Positions 61,983 through 64,000 of a stretch of 64,000 bases of DNA are shown here, piece by piece; the first letter of the stretch is position 1, and each line of letters begins with the position of its first letter. This DNA is from Salinigranum halophilum. GTDB lineage: Archaea; Halobacteriota; Halobacteria; Halobacteriales; Haloferacaceae. Both the position numbers and the translations under genes were made by a program. The DNA is taken from positions 62,001 to 126,000 of the forward strand of contig NZ_SSNL01000006.1 of NCBI RefSeq assembly GCF_007004735.1. The letters are read 5' to 3'. The notes beneath the pieces were generated by a model. That model was given only the letters and a program-made list of their open reading frames with translations, did no database searches and was not told the origin of the DNA.

Positions 61983-62942
61983 ATGTCGATGTACACCTAC
62001 GTCCTCCGGCGTCTCGGGTTCATGGCGGTGACGCTGTTCTTCGTGACGCTCATCGCCTTCGGCGTCACCAACATCCTCCCGGGTGACGTCGCGCTCCTCA
62101 TCCTGGGGCCGAACGCGACACAGGAGTCACTTGAGGCGCTCCGTGCACAGCTCGGGCTCAACCGACCGCTGTATCTACAGTACATCGAGTGGGTCCTCGG
62201 TCTCGTCCAGGGCAACATGGGCGAGTCACTACGGTTCAGCGAGCCGGTGACGGCACTCATCGCCGAGCGGCTGCCCCGGTCGCTCATGCTCGCCGTCGCC
62301 GCGACGTTCGTCGCCGTGTGTCTGTCGGTCCCGCTCGGTGTCTACGCCGCGATCAACCAGAACGAAGCACCCGACGTCACCGCGTCGATGTTCGCCTTCG
62401 TCGGCATCTCGATGCCCATCTTCCTCTGGGGGCTGGTGTTCATCCTGCTGTTCGCCGTCTGGTTGAACCTCTTCCCGACCGGCGGGTACGTCTCGCCCTC
62501 GGAGGACCTCGTCGGCTCGCTGCAGCGACTGGCGCTCCCCGCGGGGGCGATGGGTTTCGCACTCACCGCCTACATCATGCGGATGACACGCTCGTCCATG
62601 CTGGAGGTGCTGAGCGAGGAGTACATCAACCTCGCTCGCGCCAAAGGGATGAGCCAGCGGGTCATCGTCCTCCGCCACGCGCTGAAGAACGCCATCATCC
62701 CGGTCATCACCGTCATCGCGTTCCAGTTCAGCTACGCGTTCGGGGGCGTCGTCGTCCTCGAAGAGGTGTTCTTCTGGCCCGGCATCGGGCGACTGACGCT
62801 GACCGCCATCCAGAGCCGTGACATCCCCCTCATCCAGGGGTGCATCGTCGTCGTCGCACTGATATACATGTTCTCGAACTTCGCCGCAGACCTGTTGTAC
62901 GCGTACTTCGACCCGCGCATCCGCTACGGGGGTGACGAGTGA
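61983..62942 (+). CDS. Dipeptide/oligopeptide-type ABC transporter permease DppB
   Basis: This 319-residue permease has about six membrane segments. The family start MYTYVLRRLGFMAVTLFFVTLIAFGVTNILPGD (3-35) is followed by LGLNRPLYLQYIEWVLGLVQGNMGESL near 58, and the EAA loop EEYINLARAKGMSQRVIVLRHALKNAIIP lies near 213-241. Its stop overlaps the next permease start (TGATG). It pairs with the permease at 62942-63841. Confidence 0.92.
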   Translation: MSMYTYVLRRLGFMAVTLFFVTLIAFGVTNILPGDVALLILGPNATQESLEALRAQLGLNRPLYLQYIEWVLGLVQGNMGESLRFSEPVTALIAERLPRSLMLAVAATFVAVCLSVPLGVYAAINQNEAPDVTASMFAFVGISMPIFLWGLVFILLFAVWLNLFPTGGYVSPSEDLVGSLQRLALPAGAMGFALTAYIMRMTRSSMLEVLSEEYINLARAKGMSQRVIVLRHALKNAIIPVITVIAFQFSYAFGGVVVLEEVFFWPGIGRLTLTAIQSRDIPLIQGCIVVVALIYMFSNFAADLLYAYFDPRIRYGGDE

Positions 62943-63841
62943 TGGCGGCCGAACAGCAGTCGGTCGCCGACCGCCTCGGGCTCACCGGGCCGAAACGCGA
63001 ACGGGCGGCCCGCTTCGCCCGCAAGTTCCGGAGTAACACGAAGGCGATGGTCGGGCTGTCGCTCGTGTTGTTGCTCGTGCTTGTCGCGGTGTTCGCGCCG
63101 ATCATCGCGCCGTACCCCGTCGCCGAGACGAGCATCGAAGACCGCACGGAGGCACCCTCGCTCGAACACCCCTTCGGCACCGACGACCTGGGTCGCGACA
63201 TCTTCAGCCGCGTCGTCATGGGCAGCCGCATCTCGCTGTACGTCGGGTTCGGTGCCATCTCGGGCGCGCTCGTGGTGGGCGCGGTCATCGGCGTCGTTGC
63301 GGGGTACTCGGGCGGTATCGTCGACGAGATCCTGATGCGGGTCATGGACGCCGCGATGGCGTTCCCCCCCGTACTGCTCGCGCTCACGCTGCTCGTCGTT
63401 CTCGGCCCCGAGTTGAGTAACGTCGTCATCGCCCTCGCGTTCGTCTACACGCCGTACATCGCCCGGGTGACGCGGAGTGCGGCGCTCGCAGAGCGGAGCG
63501 AAGCGTACGTCGAAGCCGCCGTCGCCCGTGGCGAGGGCGACTCCCGGATCGTGTTCAGCGAGGTCCTACCCAACTGCATGGCACCCATCCTGGTTCAAGG
63601 GTCGCTCAACGTCTCGTTCGCCATCCTGGCGGAGGCGAGCCTCTCGTTCCTCGGCCTCGGTGCACAGCCGCCGCGGCCGTCGTGGGGGCTCATGATCAAC
63701 ACCGGGCGGGGGTTCATGGAGACGGCTCCGTGGATGCTCCTGTTCCCCGCGCTCGCAATCGGCATCGCCGTCGTCGGCTTCAACATGCTCGGTGACGGGC
63801 TCCGTGACGTCCTCGACCCGAAGGTGGAGGCGATCGAATGA
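62942..63841 (+). CDS. Dipeptide/oligopeptide-type ABC transporter permease DppC
   Basis: This 299-residue permease is counted from the ATG at 62942. LGTDDLGRDIFSRV-type sequence (FGTDDLGRDIFSRVVMGSRISLYVG near residues 76-100) and the EAA loop AYVEAAVARGEGDSRIVFSEVLPNCMAPILVQ near 188-219 are diagnostic of DppC. A GTG one codon upstream is equally possible. The stop overlaps the ATPase gene (ATGA). Confidence 0.92.
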   Translation: MAAEQQSVADRLGLTGPKRERAARFARKFRSNTKAMVGLSLVLLLVLVAVFAPIIAPYPVAETSIEDRTEAPSLEHPFGTDDLGRDIFSRVVMGSRISLYVGFGAISGALVVGAVIGVVAGYSGGIVDEILMRVMDAAMAFPPVLLALTLLVVLGPELSNVVIALAFVYTPYIARVTRSAALAERSEAYVEAAVARGEGDSRIVFSEVLPNCMAPILVQGSLNVSFAILAEASLSFLGLGAQPPRPSWGLMINTGRGFMETAPWMLLFPALAIGIAVVGFNMLGDGLRDVLDPKVEAIE

Positions 63842-64000
63842 GCGCCGACATCGACGCGGCCACGACGGGTGAGGCGGACGCAGCGCCGCTCCTCGACGTC
63901 CGGAACCTCCGCACGGAGTTCCGCACCGAAGACGGTCCCATCGTCGCCTCGAACGACGTCTCGTTTACGCTCGAACGCGGCGAGACCATGGGACTCGTCG
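63838..64000 (+). CDS. Dipeptide-type ABC transporter ATP-binding protein (partial, cut by the right edge)
   Basis: Only the first 54 residues are in the window: MSADIDAATTGEADAAPLL, then DVRNLRTEFRTEDGPIVASNDVSFTLERGETMGLV, the usual DppD start just before Walker A. Overlap with the permease gene shows the operon continues. A second ATPase gene is expected after it. Confidence 0.88.
   Translation, partial: MSADIDAATTGEADAAPLLDVRNLRTEFRTEDGPIVASNDVSFTLERGETMGLV

Overview
The window is haloarchaeal DNA (class Halobacteria). It is GC-rich with a strong third-position GC bias, and its proteins are very acidic. It carries two Tat-type lipoproteins, an Orc1/Cdc6 initiator with GC-boxed origin repeats, bacterio-opsin-activator (Bat, HTH-10) regulators and TATA boxes placed about 27 to 35 bp upstream of starts. 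I cannot tell whether the replicon is the main chromosome or a megaplasmid. The GC bias creates many long antisense open frames, which I have left out.

Region 1 (1-29.8 kb) is a dense catabolic island. It holds two aconitase/isopropylmalate-isomerase-type hydratases (one cut by the left edge), an HMG-CoA-lyase-like enzyme, two class III CoA-transferases plus the stump of a third, and two MmgE/PrpD proteins. It also holds two short-chain dehydrogenases, an isocitrate-lyase/PEP-mutase-superfamily lyase, a complete Liv-type ABC importer (KHM and GF in separate blocks), a luciferase-like oxidoreductase, an MFS transporter and a fumarate-reductase-like flavoprotein. Three cysteine-amidase (isochorismatase fold) plus hydantoinase/imidase pairs complete the set; in one pair the amidase has lost catalytic residues. 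An IclR regulator closes the island. Read together, the enzymes could open a cyclic imide or hydantoin, deaminate the half-amide, hydrate an (alkyl)maleate-like acid and split the hydroxy acid, either free or as a CoA ester. The substrate is inference.

Region 2 (30-42.8 kb) is housekeeping and regulation: a DUF3891 protein, a small winged-helix regulator, a GAF/Bat regulator with two DNA-binding domains, an acetyltransferase, an orphan DUF234-type nuclease domain, a GARS-like ATP-grasp protein, a GH15 glucoamylase-like enzyme, an AGXT-type aminotransferase, a PAS histidine kinase behind a strong hairpin, an amphi-Trp protein and an AIR-synthase-like protein.

Region 3 (42.8-45.6 kb) is a replication origin. 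Six origin repeat boxes and an AT-rich unwinding candidate lie upstream of orc1/cdc6. A seventh box and three tandem 13-bp repeats lie downstream.

Region 4 (45.6-57 kb) carries nikR, the overlapping histidine-utilisation operon hutU-G-I-H transcribed away from a Bat-type regulator, a large PAS/GAF/Bat regulator, a tiny zinc-ribbon protein and a glutamate dehydrogenase. Histidine breakdown therefore ends at glutamate next to an enzyme that can oxidise it.

Region 5 (57-64 kb) holds an IclR regulator, a carbamoyl-amino-acid-type Zn hydrolase, and a divergent dipeptide/oligopeptide ABC operon cut by the right edge. This is a second self-contained uptake-and-hydrolysis unit for amide or ureido compounds.
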